Below, piece by piece: positions 6,727 through 13,504 of a stretch of DNA of 15,079 nucleotides. The translations under genes were made by a program, and so were the position numbers. The stretch comes from Dorea sp. (GTDB lineage: Bacteria; Bacillota_A; Clostridia; Lachnospirales; Lachnospiraceae): assembly GCA_016295505.1 (NCBI GenBank), contig JAEDLC010000038.1, positions 1 to 15,079 of the forward strand, in the 5' to 3' direction. The first letter of the stretch is position 1. Every line of letters starts with the position of its first letter. The notes under the pieces are model-generated. The model worked only from the letters and a program-made list of their open reading frames with translations. It did not search any database and was not told the origin of the DNA.

Positions 6727-8096
6727 TATCTGTCTTCCATTCTAATATATTCTTTGTGTTCTGCCAGTGACTTATAAGCCGGACGAATAATCTTATCAAC
6801 ATTCTTAAGCTCTTCCAGTCTGTGCGCGCTCCATCCGACAATGCGGGCAGCGGCAAAAATCGGCGTATACAATGCCGGCGGCAGATCCAGCATCCGATAT
6901 ACCAGTCCGCTGTAGAAATCAACGTTTGCATTTACCCCTTTATAGATCTTGCGTTTTTCGGCAATCACTTCCGGAGCCATGCGTTCCACTTTCTCATAAA
7001 GAGCATACACCTTTTCGCACTTCTTTTCTTTCGCCAGCTGTTTCACAAATCCCTTGAAAATATCTGCTCTTGGATCTGATATGGAATAAATAGCATGTCC
7101 CATGCCATAGATCAGTCCTTTCTGGTCAAATGCTTTCTTGTCCAGAAGGTCATACAGATACTGGCGGACTTCATCATCGTCCTCCCAGTCTTTTACATTT
7201 TCCATCATATCGTCAAACATCTGCGTTACTTTAATGTTGGCTCCACCATGCTTTGGTCCCTTTAATGATGACATGGCTGCGACAATCGCTGAATACGTAT
7301 CCGTTCCTGAAGATGTAACCACATGTGTTGTAAACGTTGAATTATTTCCACCGCCATGATCCATATGGAGCACAAGCGCCATATCCAGAATCTTTGCTTC
7401 CAGCTTCGTATATTTCTTATTCTCTCTTAACATCATAAGAATATTTTCTGCTGTAGACAATTCCGGTGACGGTGCGTAGATATAGAGATCCTCTCCCATT
7501 CGATAGTTATAAGCATGGTATCCATATACCATCAGCATCGGGAACTGACTGATCAGATTCAGGCACTGGCGCAGTACATTCGGAATAGAAGTATCATCTG
7601 CCTTTGCATCATAAGTATACAGACTCAGAATCGATCTGGAAAGACTGTTCATCATATCTTTGCTCGGAGCCTTCATAATTACATCCCTTACAAAAGTCGG
7701 CGGAAGCGTTCTTCTCTCCACAAGAGTATCATGAAACATCTGCAGCTCTTTTGCATTCGGAAGTTCTCCAAACAACAGCAAATATGCAATTTCTTCAAAT
7801 CCATAATGCTTATCTTTCAAAAATCCCTTTACCAGATCTTTGATGTTATATCCACGGTAGTAAAGATTTCCTGCGCATGGCACTTCTTTTCCATTTACAA
7901 TCTTTTTGGCACACACATCCGAGATATTGGTAAGACCTGCAAGAACACCCTTTCCATTTAAATCTCTAAGACCTCTTTTTACATCATATCTGGTATACAG
8001 ATCCTTATCAATTGCATTGTTACTTTCACACAGCTGTGCAAAATGTTCAATCTCCGGTGTCACCTCAAATAATGCCTGCTCACCTTTCTTCACCAT
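6726..8096 (-). CDS. gltA: Citrate synthase
   Basis: 456-residue enzyme joining acetyl-CoA and oxaloacetate into citrate, the entry to the oxidative branch of the TCA cycle. In anaerobes of this kind that branch commonly serves 2-oxoglutarate and glutamate supply. Visible active-site residues are His283 in GPKHGGAN, His334 in GMGHAIY and Asp393 in NVDFYSG. The flanking DPRAD (341-345) and N-terminal LAGLTNISDV (52-61) also fit the family. The frame extends to ATG 8105 and 8102, but AAAGG at 8106-8110 abuts those; ATG 8096 has normal spacing, so it is preferred. The residue after His334 is Ala where many citrate synthases have Arg (GHRVY), perhaps a feature of this clostridial subgroup. It heads an operon with the hydrolase and aminotransferase. 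No aconitase or isocitrate dehydrogenase gene is in the window. Confidence 0.95.
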   Translation of the reverse strand: MVKKGEQALFEVTPEIEHFAQLCESNNAIDKDLYTRYDVKRGLRDLNGKGVLAGLTNISDVCAKKIVNGKEVPCAGNLYYRGYNIKDLVKGFLKDKHYGFEEIAYLLLFGELPNAKELQMFHDTLVERRTLPPTFVRDVIMKAPSKDMMNSLSRSILSLYTYDAKADDTSIPNVLRQCLNLISQFPMLMVYGYHAYNYRMGEDLYIYAPSPELSTAENILMMLRENKKYTKLEAKILDMALVLHMDHGGGNNSTFTTHVVTSSGTDTYSAIVAAMSSLKGPKHGGANIKVTQMFDDMMENVKDWEDDDEVRQYLYDLLDKKAFDQKGLIYGMGHAIYSISDPRADIFKGFVKQLAKEKKCEKVYALYEKVERMAPEVIAEKRKIYKGVNANVDFYSGLVYRMLDLPPALYTPIFAAARIVGWSAHRLEELKNVDKIIRPAYKSLAEHKEYIRMEDR

Positions 8097-8163
8097 CGTC
8101 ATCATCCTTTCTGTTCTTATATTATCTACATATCATTGCTCCTGACCTCTTCATCCCTTTCAG

Positions 8164-8214
8164 ATTATATGGATCCGGAAATTCACAATCCCTCATATTG
8201 TATCATTCCCGGAT
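8164..8214 (-). promoter_or_regulatory. Two-tier dyad and -10 box upstream of citrate synthase
   Basis: Between rsmA and citrate synthase, ATCCGGAAAT (8173-8182) and ATTCCCGGAT (8205-8214) form a 10-bp inverted repeat with one mismatch. It encloses a second inverted repeat, ACAAT/ATTGT (8185-8189, 8197-8201). TATAAT on the minus strand (8164-8169) follows directly and would be the -10 of the citrate synthase operon, with a poor -35 (GGGATT) inside the dyad. There is no T tract, so it is not a classical terminator for rsmA. An operator overlapping the promoter is the likelier reading. No regulator is recognised. Confidence 0.45.
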
Positions 8215-8223
8215 ATATCACAG

Positions 8224-9096
8224 CTATGAAAGCCCGCATAAGCGGTTGCTCAAAGCTGCAAATTCTTCCAGCGTAAGTGCCTCACCACGGACACTTGCTC
8301 CCTTTCCGAGTGATTGAATCGCTTCTTCGATCTCCTCTCGGGAATATTTTAATTTATCAGAATTTTTCAGACCATTTGCCAGAGTCTTTCTTCTCTGATT
8401 AAAAGATGCCCTGATAATGTCAAACATCAGTTTCTCATCTTTTACCTCCACCGGCGGCTGCTTATGACAGGTAAGCCGGATGACCGCCGAGCCCACACGG
8501 GGTCTTGGCATAAAACAATTCGGCGGTACATTTGCCACAATATAGGGTTCGGCATAATACTGTACAGCCAGAGACAGTGCCCCATAATCTTTACTGCCCG
8601 GACCTGTCTGCATCCGGTCGGCAACTTCTTTCTGTACCATAACCGTGATACTCTCCATTGGTACATGATTCTCAAAAAGTCCCATGATAATCGGTGTTGT
8701 AATATAGTATGGAAGATTCGCCACCACTTTAATCGGGCGTCCCTGATTTTCATCATCTGCGAGTCTTCGAATATCCAGCTTCAGTACGTCTTCATTAATA
8801 ATCGTTACATTATCATATTCACTCAGAGTGTCCTCAAGGATCGGAATCAGATTTTTATCAATCTCAACAGCAGTCACCTTGCCTGCTGCCTCAGCAAGAT
8901 ACTGTGTCATCGTTCCGATTCCCGGTCCGATTTCCAGTACCATATCATCCTTTGTAATTCCTGCAGCACGGATAATCTTATCCAATACATGCGTATCAAT
9001 CAAAAAATTCTGCCCGAACTTCTTCTGAAATGAAAAATTATACTTCTGCAAAACTGCAATTGTATTCTGCGGATTTCCCAATGTTGGTGTACCCAT
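8224..9096 (-). CDS. rsmA: 16S rRNA (adenine1518-N6/adenine1519-N6)-dimethyltransferase
   Basis: 290-residue RsmA/KsgA methyltransferase that dimethylates two adjacent adenines in the 3'-terminal hairpin of 16S rRNA during small-subunit maturation, using S-adenosylmethionine. The N-terminal KKFGQNFLID (25-34), SAM-binding EIGPGIGTMT (55-64), VEID (77-80) and catalytic NLPYY (127-131) are all present. The C-terminal NQRRKTLANGL (about residue 235 on) is typical. Length is normal. AGGGAG lies upstream of ATG 9096. A minus-strand TATAAT at 9132-9137 is a likely -10, so the gene is probably transcribed alone. In Bacillus-type genomes rsmA follows tatD (yabD) and rnmV; here it is separated from tatD by an omega-amidase gene and a repeat, and rnmV is not in the window. 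Confidence 0.97.
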   Translation of the reverse strand: MGTPTLGNPQNTIAVLQKYNFSFQKKFGQNFLIDTHVLDKIIRAAGITKDDMVLEIGPGIGTMTQYLAEAAGKVTAVEIDKNLIPILEDTLSEYDNVTIINEDVLKLDIRRLADDENQGRPIKVVANLPYYITTPIIMGLFENHVPMESITVMVQKEVADRMQTGPGSKDYGALSLAVQYYAEPYIVANVPPNCFMPRPRVGSAVIRLTCHKQPPVEVKDEKLMFDIIRASFNQRRKTLANGLKNSDKLKYSREEIEEAIQSLGKGASVRGEALTLEEFAALSNRLCGLS

Positions 9097-9131
9097 ACGC
9101 CCACTCCCTGCTTATGTGTATATTTCTCTAC

Positions 9132-9137
9132 ATTATA
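9132..9137 (-). promoter_or_regulatory. Candidate -10 of rsmA
   Basis: A perfect TATAAT on the minus strand lies 35 bases before the rsmA start, giving a leader of about 29 bases. The hexamer 17 bases upstream (TATCAT, 9155-9160) is a weak -35. The A/T-rich stretch 9138-9200 would suit an upstream element. It lies after the copy 3 terminator-like repeat, as an independent promoter would. Confidence 0.45.
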
Positions 9138-9201
9138 CAATAATTCCTGATATTATGATATACAAAAAAAATAAAATAAGAATTAAGAAAGTGTGAACGT
9201 T

Positions 9202-9245
9202 AAAAAAGGGACGGGGAATTTTTAAAAATCCTCCGTCCCTTTTTT
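9202..9245. repeat. Palindromic repeat, copy 3 (terminator-like)
   Basis: The 32-bp core at 9208-9239 is identical to copy 2, including the two mismatched arm positions, and is flanked by six A and six T residues. It begins three bases after the omega-amidase stop codon (9249-9251) in the direction of that gene. Read on the minus strand it gives a stem followed by U residues, so it probably ends the ddh-tatD-amidase transcript before rsmA. Confidence 0.85.
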
Positions 9246-9248
9246 ACT

Positions 9249-10076
9249 TTACGAAAGTGTTTTCCACTCATATACATCTCGCCTCAGTTGCTTCAAAAGC
9301 GGCAGCTGTTCACGGATTTTTTCTACTTTATCCAGGTCTATCTCTGTGAGTACTACGTGTTCTTTTTCATCCATCTGCGTTACAACGTTTCCCCATGGAT
9401 CTGTAACGATCGAATGTCCCCAAGAGTGATAACTTGCCCGTTCATCCCGTGCCGGAGCGGTGCCGACTGCGTATACCTGATTATCAACTGCCCTCTGACG
9501 AAACAGCAGTTCCCAGTGTGCCGGACCTGTTGTCATATTAAATGCTCCCGGCACCAGTATGATCTTCGCCCCCTGCTCCACCATCAGCCGTGACAGTTCC
9601 GGAAAACGGAAATCATAACAGATGCATATACCCATTTTACAGAATTCTGTCTCGAATACCGTCACCTGGTTTCCGGGTGACAATGTATCTGATTCTTTAA
9701 AATACTGTCCTTCCACATCGATATCAAAAAGATGCATTTTCCGATGTTTTGCAATCTGCTGTCCGGTACGATCAAAGACATATGCCGTATTATAGACATG
9801 TCCTTCTTCATCTACTTCCGGCATGCTCCCTGCTGACAGATAGATCCTGTGCCTGGCCGCAAGAGACGCACATCTTTCCCAGGATATCCCGCCTTCTTTT
9901 TCTGCATACACCGGGAAACTGGTTGTGACATACGGACAATTGAACATCTCCGGAACAACTGCAAGGTCTGCTTCTTCTACTTCTCTGCTTTTCATCAGCT
10001 CTTCCAGATGCAGCAGATTCGCTTCCTTATCTTCACTGACATTCATCTGAATACTTGCAATCTTCACCTTTTTCAT
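9249..10076 (-). CDS. Carbon-nitrogen hydrolase, NIT2-like omega-amidase
   Basis: 275-residue nitrilase-superfamily amidase. The catalytic triad is Glu43 (VVPEMFNCPY), Lys113 (HRKMHLFDID) and Cys153 (CICYDFRFPE). Beyond these, HLFDID, TLSPG (131-135) and PGAFNMTTGPAHWELL (176-191), plus RAVDNQVY and ASYHSWGHS, closely follow eukaryotic NIT2. NIT2 is the omega-amidase that hydrolyses 2-oxoglutaramate and 2-oxosuccinamate, the keto acids left by glutamine and asparagine transamination. That role is inferred from family resemblance; a related deaminated-glutathione amidase or another small amide is possible. It is cytoplasmic and of normal length. The start overlaps the tatD stop (ATGA) and lacks a clear ribosome binding site of its own, so translation is probably coupled. 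Together with a transaminase gene nearby it could repair or salvage keto-acid amides. Confidence 0.9.
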   Translation of the reverse strand: MKKVKIASIQMNVSEDKEANLLHLEELMKSREVEEADLAVVPEMFNCPYVTTSFPVYAEKEGGISWERCASLAARHRIYLSAGSMPEVDEEGHVYNTAYVFDRTGQQIAKHRKMHLFDIDVEGQYFKESDTLSPGNQVTVFETEFCKMGICICYDFRFPELSRLMVEQGAKIILVPGAFNMTTGPAHWELLFRQRAVDNQVYAVGTAPARDERASYHSWGHSIVTDPWGNVVTQMDEKEHVVLTEIDLDKVEKIREQLPLLKQLRRDVYEWKTLS

Positions 10077-10834
10077 AGACGATACATCTTTCTCGCATTT
10101 TCTTCGGTCTGCGCCACCACTTCCTCATATGTGACACCCTTGATTTCGGCAATTGTTTCTGCCACATACCGGATATACGCAGAATGATTGCGCTTTCCCC
10201 GGTATGGTTCCGGTGCAAGATACGGACAGTCCGTCTCCAGAACGATAGATTCCAATGGAATCTCTGCAACCGTCTCTTTCAACTTCCGGCCATTTTTAAA
10301 TGTCACCACACCGCCAACGCCGATGTAGAACCCCATCTTTACATATTCCTGTGCCATTTCCCTGGAATACGAATAGCAGTGGATCACTCCATTCAGTCCC
10401 TCTGCATGCGCTTTCATAATCTCCATCGTATCCGCTGCGGCATCCCGGCTGTGAATCAGAACCGGGAGATCCAGCTCTCTTGCAAGCTCCAGCTGACGGA
10501 TGAACCATTTCTTCTGCAGGTCATGAGACTCATTATCCCAATAATAATCAAGACCAATCTCTCCCACCGCAATCACCTTATCACGGGAAAAGAGTTCTTT
10601 CATCTTTGCAAATGTCTCTTCATTCAGACTGCCCACATGATCCGGATGTATCCCGACAGCTGCATACATGAACGGATACTTCTGTACCATATTGGTCACC
10701 CGTTCACAGGAAGCATAGGAGGCACACACATTTACAATGGTTCCCACTCCCTGTTCTTCCATCGAACACAGCAGCTCTTCGCGATCCTCATTAAATTGTT
10801 CACTGTCATAATGTGCATGTGTATCAAAAATCAT
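10073..10834 (-). CDS. tatD: TatD-family metal-dependent DNase
   Basis: 253-residue amidohydrolase-fold enzyme of the TatD/YabD family, metal-dependent nucleases linked to DNA repair and 3'-5' exonuclease activity. The metal ligands are all visible: His6 and His8 in DTHAHYD, Glu92 in GEIGLDYYWD, His128 in LIHSRD, His152 in VIHCYS and Asp202 in ETDCPYLAPEP. The length is the usual one. It starts two bases after the ddh stop and its stop overlaps the next gene's start, so ddh, tatD and the amidase form a tight operon. In Bacillus the orthologue yabD lies next to rnmV and rsmA; here rsmA is close but rnmV is missing from the gap. Confidence 0.95.
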   Translation of the reverse strand: MIFDTHAHYDSEQFNEDREELLCSMEEQGVGTIVNVCASYASCERVTNMVQKYPFMYAAVGIHPDHVGSLNEETFAKMKELFSRDKVIAVGEIGLDYYWDNESHDLQKKWFIRQLELARELDLPVLIHSRDAAADTMEIMKAHAEGLNGVIHCYSYSREMAQEYVKMGFYIGVGGVVTFKNGRKLKETVAEIPLESIVLETDCPYLAPEPYRGKRNHSAYIRYVAETIAEIKGVTYEEVVAQTEENARKMYRL

Positions 10835-10836
10835 CT

Positions 10837-11823
10837 TTATAACATCTCTTTTCTCAGCTGTTCCGGTGTCTTCATTGACAACATTGCCGGCGCAATATCA
10901 AAGACACTTCTTGCTCCGCTCTCTCCTGCTTTAGACAGCTTGTAAGCAGCTCTCGCATAGCAGATCAGTACACTGGCCGTAAACTCCGGATTAGAATCCA
11001 GCTTCAGAGAATACTCAATGACATGCTTATTTCCATCCGTTCCTGTCTCTCCGCTTCGAATTACGAATCCTCCGTGCGGCATCTTGCTGTGCTTTTCCTT
11101 CAGCTCTTCTTCTGTAATAAATGTTACCGTTGTATCATACTCATCGAAATAATTCGGCATCGTCTTGATTGCTTCCTCAATTGCCTGAAGATCCGCACCT
11201 TCCTCCGGTACCACATAGCATTCACGCAGATGCTTCTCTCTTGTGGTAAGTGTCGGTTCACTTCCGCTTCTTACACGATCAACTGCTTCCTCGATCGGTA
11301 CCGTATACTGAATTCCGTTCTTCACGCCATCCACACGGCGAATTGCATCCGAATGTCCCTGACTGACACCCTTGCCCCAGAATGTATAAGTACTTCCCTG
11401 TACCAGGATCGACTCTGCATACAGACGATTCAGTGAAAACATTCCCGGATCCCAGCCCACAGAGATAATGCTGACATTGCCGCCGTTTCCTGCTGCCTGA
11501 TCCATATCAGCAAAATACTCCGGAATCTTCGCATGTGTATCAAAACTGTCAATCGTATTGAAATTCGCAGCAATCTTCGGCCCCATAACCGGAAGGTCTG
11601 TTGCAGATCCACCGCACAATACCATGACATCGATCTCATCTTTCATGGCTGCCATCTCATCAAAATGCTTTACCGGTACTCCATCCGTAGCGATCGCAAC
11701 AGATGCAGGATCCCTTCTGGTAAATACTGCTGCCAGTTCCATATCTTCATTGCGGGCAATGGCTTTCTCCACGCCGCGTCCTATATTTCCATATCCAACA
11801 ATTCCAATTCTTATTTTTCCCAT
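10837..11823 (-). CDS. ddh: meso-Diaminopimelate D-dehydrogenase
   Basis: 328-residue NADPH-dependent enzyme that reversibly turns L-tetrahydrodipicolinate, ammonia and NADPH into meso-diaminopimelate in one step. This bypasses the acetylase or succinylase and aminotransferase routes and supplies both lysine and peptidoglycan. The Rossmann motif is VGYGNIG (9-15). Typical family stretches are DSFDTHAKIPEYF, SVGWDPGMFSLNRL, FWGKGVSQGHSDAIRR and MPHGGFVIRSG. Full length. Ribosome binding site AAGGAGAGG precedes ATG 11823. An extended -10 promoter overlaps the 3' end of the preceding DUF1667 gene, so this gene probably starts a separate transcription unit with tatD and the amidase. It forms the D-centre of DAP directly, and a D-amino acid transaminase gene lies 5 kb away; the two may both serve wall synthesis. 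Confidence 0.96.
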   Translation of the reverse strand: MGKIRIGIVGYGNIGRGVEKAIARNEDMELAAVFTRRDPASVAIATDGVPVKHFDEMAAMKDEIDVMVLCGGSATDLPVMGPKIAANFNTIDSFDTHAKIPEYFADMDQAAGNGGNVSIISVGWDPGMFSLNRLYAESILVQGSTYTFWGKGVSQGHSDAIRRVDGVKNGIQYTVPIEEAVDRVRSGSEPTLTTREKHLRECYVVPEEGADLQAIEEAIKTMPNYFDEYDTTVTFITEEELKEKHSKMPHGGFVIRSGETGTDGNKHVIEYSLKLDSNPEFTASVLICYARAAYKLSKAGESGARSVFDIAPAMLSMKTPEQLRKEML

Positions 11824-11867
11824 AAATATAACCTCTCCTTGCTCTTTCGCTTTATTTTATCAAAGAG

Positions 11868-11897
11868 ATTATAACACAGATACATTTTTTGTCGCAA
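11868..11897 (-). promoter_or_regulatory. Extended -10 promoter for ddh-tatD-amidase
   Basis: On the minus strand, TTGCGA (11892-11897) and TATAAT (11868-11873) are 18 bases apart, and TGT directly precedes the -10, giving an extended TGnTATAAT. The -10 contains the TAA stop of the DUF1667 gene. Transcription would start near 11861, about 38 bases before the ddh ATG. Confidence 0.6.
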
Positions 11898-12234
11898 CCA
11901 TATCAATTCCGGTGCCCGCAATATTTGTGGCAACTACATCCCCAATCTTTACCGGAGCTTCCACTGTTACCTTTTTTATCTCCTCCATACAATCCCATAT
12001 CCGGTCTTTTGGAATGCCGCTTTCTGTTTTCACAGACACAACCGCCTGTGTTCCATGATGTACTCTCACAGTTGTAGTTATGATCCGGGTCGGATTCGTA
12101 ACCTCCTTCCTTGCATATGCATCCCCTCTGTTACACGTATTTCCGGAAACACGAATCACTTCTCCTGCTTCCATCTCTATTTTCAGCTGACACCCCATCG
12201 GACAGCCGATGCAGATCAGTTCCTGTACTGTCAT
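11869..12234 (-). CDS. DUF1667 cysteine-cluster protein
   Basis: 121-residue protein of the DUF1667 family, function not established. The N-terminus carries Cys8, Cys11 and Cys15 (CIGCPMGC) and a fourth Cys34 (NTCNRG), a CxxCxxxC-x18-C spacing that resembles the iron-sulfur lead-in of molybdopterin oxidoreductases and would suit a [4Fe-4S] cluster or zinc. The rest is a small mainly beta domain ending VATKNVSVL. It follows the FAD/NAD oxidoreductase by four bases with a good ribosome binding site (GAGGAGG), so the three flavoprotein-operon genes are probably co-translated as parts of one redox complex. An electron-carrier subunit is the simplest reading, but that is inference from context and the cysteines. 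Confidence 0.88.
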   Translation of the reverse strand: MTVQELICIGCPMGCQLKIEMEAGEVIRVSGNTCNRGDAYARKEVTNPTRIITTTVRVHHGTQAVVSVKTESGIPKDRIWDCMEEIKKVTVEAPVKIGDVVATNIAGTGIDMVATKNVSVL

Positions 12235-12238
12235 CTTC

Positions 12239-13504
12239 TTACGCCTCCTCTATCCGGATTGTAATCTCCTGTACACCCGGATATTCTTCCACTATCTTTT
12301 TCTCCAGAACGATGCTTTCCATCTCTCCCGGAGCCATAACGGGACGTTTTTTACAGAGTATGGGGTCTCCGTTGATAGCAACCCTGATTCTGCAATTCCG
12401 GTAAGGTTTTCCCACACGAAAACGTACAATAACCTGATCCGCCATTGTATCTGGATGAAGCATCTGCGGAACCGTATAACGGACGCCCGCCGCCGGAACG
12501 ATCCGGATCATTCTGCCTTCTGTACCGATGTGTTCCCGTTTCACATATGTCGCTGCACACACTCCTGCACGCTCTGCCTCTTCCGATACAAAATCCACCA
12601 AATCATGTACATGCAGCACATTTCCACAGGCAAAGATTCCGGGAATACTGGTCTGCAGGCTGTCATCAACCACAGGCCCCCTTGTCACCCGGTCCAGCTG
12701 CACTCCACTTTCTGCAGACAGCTCATTTTCCGGAATCAATCCCACAGACAGAAGAAGCGTATCACAGGAAATATATTCTTCTGTTCCCGGAATCGGTTTT
12801 CCCTTTTCATCCACACGGGCAAGTGTTACTCCTTCCACCCTCTCTTTTCCCCTGATATCCACAACCGTATGACTCAGCTTCAGCGGAATCCCATAATCCT
12901 CCAGGCACTGAACAATATTTCTCTTTAATCCTCCGGAATACGGCATCAACTCTGCCACCACTTTCACTTTTGCTCCTTCAAGCGTCATTCGTCTCGCCAT
13001 GATCAGACCGATATCCCCGGATCCCAGAATCACAACCTCCCGTCCCGGCATATAGCCTTCCATATTGACCAGCCGCTGCGCTGTTCCTGCCGAAAAAATA
13101 CCTGCCGGACGATATCCCGGAATATTCAGTGCCCCTCTGGGGCGCTCTCTGCATCCCATCGCGAGGATTACAGCTTGTGCCTGGATCTCAAACAATCCAT
13201 CCTGACGATTCATGGCAATGATCCTTTTATCTCTTTGAATATGCATGACCATCGTATTTAATTTATACTCTATCTTCAGTTCTTCCACCTGACGGATAAA
13301 CCGTTCTGCATACTCTGGTCCTGTCAGCTCTTCTTTAAATGTGTGCAGACCAAACCCATTATGAATACACTGGTTCAGAATACCGCCCAGCTCCCTGTCC
13401 CTCTCCAGAATGAGAACGTCACGAATCCCACTTTTTCTGGCCGCTGCCGCAGCTGCAAGTCCGGCGGGACCGCCTCCGATCACAACAACCTCATATGCTT
13501 TCAT
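12239..13504 (-). CDS. FAD/NAD(P)-dependent oxidoreductase (pyridine nucleotide-disulfide type)
   Basis: 421-residue flavoprotein with two Rossmann units: an FAD site VVVIGGGPAGLAAAA (6-20) and an NAD(P) site VVILGSGDIGLIMARR (157-172). Both ATG-type loops are present: AMGCRERPRGALNIPG (115-130) and the second FAD contact SIPGIFACGN (286-295). It lacks a redox-active CxxC next to the FAD helix; Cys46 stands alone, so it is not a typical disulfide reductase. It resembles the alpha subunits of sarcosine/opine oxidase-like and HcnB-like dehydrogenases, which work beside a DAO-fold dehydrogenase, exactly what precedes it here. It overlaps that gene by ATGA, with AGGAGG seven bases before its start. 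Likely role: passing electrons between the dehydrogenase and NAD(P). The substrate is unknown. Confidence 0.9.
   Translation of the reverse strand: MKAYEVVVIGGGPAGLAAAAAARKSGIRDVLILERDRELGGILNQCIHNGFGLHTFKEELTGPEYAERFIRQVEELKIEYKLNTMVMHIQRDKRIIAMNRQDGLFEIQAQAVILAMGCRERPRGALNIPGYRPAGIFSAGTAQRLVNMEGYMPGREVVILGSGDIGLIMARRMTLEGAKVKVVAELMPYSGGLKRNIVQCLEDYGIPLKLSHTVVDIRGKERVEGVTLARVDEKGKPIPGTEEYISCDTLLLSVGLIPENELSAESGVQLDRVTRGPVVDDSLQTSIPGIFACGNVLHVHDLVDFVSEEAERAGVCAATYVKREHIGTEGRMIRIVPAAGVRYTVPQMLHPDTMADQVIVRFRVGKPYRNCRIRVAINGDPILCKKRPVMAPGEMESIVLEKKIVEEYPGVQEITIRIEEA

Noticed and set aside
4868..9245. Ends of an insertion sequence or composite transposon bounded by repeat copies 2 and 3
   Set aside because: The interval holds only ordinary housekeeping genes, no transposase, and no target duplication is visible. 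The copies are better explained as separate short elements.
10184..12928. Long plus-strand open frames (for example 10184-10945 and 12209-12928) opposite tatD and the FAD oxidoreductase
   Set aside because: They lie antisense to genes with full family motifs, their translations are rich in Cys, His and Ser without domains, and they lack ribosome binding sites. They are mirror frames of real genes.
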